A DNA stretch of 64,000 nucleotides from Chryseobacterium sp. (GTDB lineage Bacteria; Bacteroidota; Bacteroidia; Flavobacteriales; Weeksellaceae): positions 1 to 64,000 of the forward strand of contig JAITUA010000016.1 of assembly GCA_031286615.1 (NCBI GenBank), in the 5' to 3' direction. The translations under genes were made by a program, and so were the position numbers. Shown here piece after piece: positions 62,638 through 64,000 of this stretch. Position 1 is the first letter of the stretch; the number at the start of each line of letters is the position of its first letter. Below the pieces are notes generated by a model. That model had not been told where the DNA came from. It saw nothing but the letters and a program-made list of their open reading frames with translations, and searched no databases.

Positions 62638-62709
62638 GGAAGATGGGAGAGTGAAGCTTGAAGTTCTGGTGAACACAAAAGAACTTCCATCTTCCAGCCT
62701 CCATCTTCC
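62638..62709. repeat. palindromic element between convergent genes
   Basis: Left arm at 62638-62666 (starting GGAAGATGG) and right arm at 62681-62709 (ending CCATCTTCC) are imperfect inverted copies. It fills the gap between the Crp/Fnr gene and the MocR gene and may serve as a terminator. Confidence 0.6.
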
Positions 62710-64000
62710 TTACTTTAAGTAAATTTTTTTCGCAAGACTTCCGACCTGTCTGAGCTTTGTCTGCGTATCTTCTGACCAGGGAAGTCCTATGCAGAGTCTC
62801 ATACAGTTTTCAAACTGCTCCTGAAAGGTAAACATTCTTCCCGGAGCAATACTTATGTTTTGCTTGATAGCCAAATCATATAACTCAGTTGTCCGTATTT
62901 TCTTATCAAATTCTACCCATAAAGACAATCCTCCCTGTGGACGGCTGGTTTTGGTGCCTTCCGGGAAAGATTCTGCAATGGTCTGAACATAGTTCTGATA
63001 ATTATTTTGCAAGGTTCTACGCATCTGCTGAAGATGTTTTTCATATTTTCCTGATTTCAGGAAATTGGCTACAGCTTCGTTGACAATGGAAATAGAGGAA
63101 GTAGAATGCAGGAGCTTAAGTTTCATGATTTTGGTTTTATACTTTCCGGGAGCAATCCAGCCTACACGATATCCCGGAGCCAGAGTTTTTGAAATAGAGC
63201 TGCAATAAAGCACATTTCCGTCCTTATCAAAAGATTTACAGCATTTCGGACGGGTAGAGCCGAAGTACAAATCTCCATACACATCATCCTCAATCAGTGG
63301 AATGTTGTTTTCCGAAAGTATTTTTACAATTTCCTTTTTATTTTCGTCAGGCATGCAGCTTCCCAAAGGTGAGTTGAAGTTGGGAATAAGCAGACAGATA
63401 TCTATTTTGGGGATTACTTTTTTTAGAGCGTCAATTTCTATTCCGGTAGTAGGATGCGTGGGAAGTTCCAGCACTTTCAGGCCCAATCCGTTGGCCAGCT
63501 GTAGAATTCCCGGGTAACAAGGGCTTTCAATGGCAATTGTATCACCTGGTTTTCCTAGGGCCATTAAACAAAAAGATAAAGCATTCATTCCGCCATTCGT
63601 AGTAATCAGGTCGTTTTCGCTCAGATTTCCTCCCCATTGCAAAGAACGTATGGCAATCATTCTTCTTAACTTCAGATTTCCCTGAAGCTCCTCATATTCT
63701 GTACCGCCTTCTTTTAATTCCCTGATGGCATTTACGATTTCTTTTTTCAGTTTTGCCTGAGGCAGCAGGTCTCCGGACGGAATTCCGATAGAGAAAAAAG
63801 TAAGATCCTTTTTACCCATATTTTCATATACCTTACTGATCAGTTCATCCGGTTCATCATTATTAGCGATCAATGACGGACGGCTCACTTCCGGCAAAGG
63901 AAGTTTTGCGGATAATAACTGACTTACAAAATAGCCGGATTGCGGTTTAGATTCTACCAAAGACTGTGATTCCAGTTCCAGAAAAACACGTTTGGCTGTA
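62710..64000 (-). CDS. MocR/PdxR-type regulator with aminotransferase domain (partial)
   Basis: The frame is still open at the window end, so the 5' part with most of the GntR helix-turn-helix is missing. What remains starts with the end of the wing (AKRVFLELESQSLVESKPQSGYFV) and continues as a fold-type I PLP aminotransferase: TTNGGMNALSFCLMALGKPGD, IESPCYPG, NFNSPLGSCM, EDDVYGDLYF, and the PLP Lys in CSSISKTLAPGYRVGWI. MocR regulators use bound PLP or an amino acid as signal. The target is unknown. Confidence 0.88.
   Translation of the reverse strand, partial: TAKRVFLELESQSLVESKPQSGYFVSQLLSAKLPLPEVSRPSLIANNDEPDELISKVYENMGKKDLTFFSIGIPSGDLLPQAKLKKEIVNAIRELKEGGTEYEELQGNLKLRRMIAIRSLQWGGNLSENDLITTNGGMNALSFCLMALGKPGDTIAIESPCYPGILQLANGLGLKVLELPTHPTTGIEIDALKKVIPKIDICLLIPNFNSPLGSCMPDENKKEIVKILSENNIPLIEDDVYGDLYFGSTRPKCCKSFDKDGNVLYCSSISKTLAPGYRVGWIAPGKYKTKIMKLKLLHSTSSISIVNEAVANFLKSGKYEKHLQQMRRTLQNNYQNYVQTIAESFPEGTKTSRPQGGLSLWVEFDKKIRTTELYDLAIKQNISIAPGRMFTFQEQFENCMRLCIGLPWSEDTQTKLRQVGSLAKKIYLK

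Noticed and set aside
62066-62704. Long minus-strand frame opposite the Crp/Fnr gene
   Set aside because: It mirrors a clearly coding gene, has no family features and crosses the palindromic element.
1-64000. tRNA, rRNA, integrase and complete insertion sequences
   Set aside because: None could be recognised when reading the sequence; small tRNA genes cannot be fully excluded without a dedicated scan.

Overview
The window looks like chromosomal DNA of a Bacteroidota bacterium of the Flavobacteriia/Weeksellaceae type, close to Chryseobacterium. The evidence is low GC content, Bacteroidota-type promoters (-7 box TAnnTTTG), many proteins with a C-terminal type IX secretion (T9SS) sorting domain, small outer-membrane beta-barrels in tandem, RHS-tip cassettes, and highly flavobacterial housekeeping proteins. 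No rRNA, tRNA, CRISPR array or complete insertion sequence was seen. The species call is an inference.

Layout. (1) 1-4.2 kb is a degenerate accessory island. It holds 5'-truncated RHS core fragments with different C-terminal tips, each followed within about 4-10 nt by a small membrane or lipoprotein gene (putative immunity), plus gene remnants and a 60-bp palindromic repeat that recurs at the start of each RHS fragment and at the island end. (2) 4.3-8.1 kb carries three tandem secreted M28 zinc aminopeptidases. (3) 8.4-22.6 kb contains the normally contiguous translation operon thrS-infC-rpmI-rplT, split between infC and rpmI by about 10.9 kb. That insert encodes WG-repeat and Sel1-repeat proteins, several lipoproteins, and a TPR histidine kinase/LuxR response regulator pair. 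infC appears to start at an ATA codon. (4) 22.9-30.4 kb: an M19 dipeptidase, a helical-repeat protein and the leucine operon leuA-leuC-leuD-leuB, with a palindromic element between leuC and leuD. (5) 30.4-33.7 kb: a small stress-type operon (nucleotide pyrophosphohydrolase, thioredoxin-like protein, DUF4230) and a lipoprotein resembling a TNT NAD-glycohydrolase toxin, followed by a four-cysteine protein. (6) 34.2-41.7 kb: three tandem T9SS proteins, two HExxH metalloproteases and one copy that has lost the protease domain. (7) 42-51 kb: DinB-like protein, acyl-CoA dehydrogenase, secreted endonuclease I, SatD/DUF3307 pair with a clear double operator, purC, purF and a glycerophosphodiesterase. 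(8) 51-56 kb: five tandem outer-membrane beta-barrel paralogues with a shared leader motif, plus a promoter-terminator unit that has no gene. (9) 56-64 kb: aroB, a pseudouridine synthase, pncA, a DEAD-box helicase, a bacillithiol-related operon (bstA/yfiT, DUF1569, ytxJ, Crp/Fnr regulator) and a MocR-type regulator cut by the window end.

How the parts relate. The metabolic genes are ordinary. The accessory content is dominated by the envelope and secretion: T9SS proteases and nuclease, beta-barrels, lipoproteins and polymorphic-toxin remnants. The signals I consider most worth follow-up are the repeat-bounded RHS tip cassettes, the split translation operon with an ATA start for IF-3, the TNT-like lipoprotein pair, the TATAAG-N8-CTTATA double operator before satD, and the duplicated TTGTCC-N14-GGACAA block shared by pncA and the bacillithiol operon. 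All family assignments were made by eye from motifs and remembered family features, without database searches.
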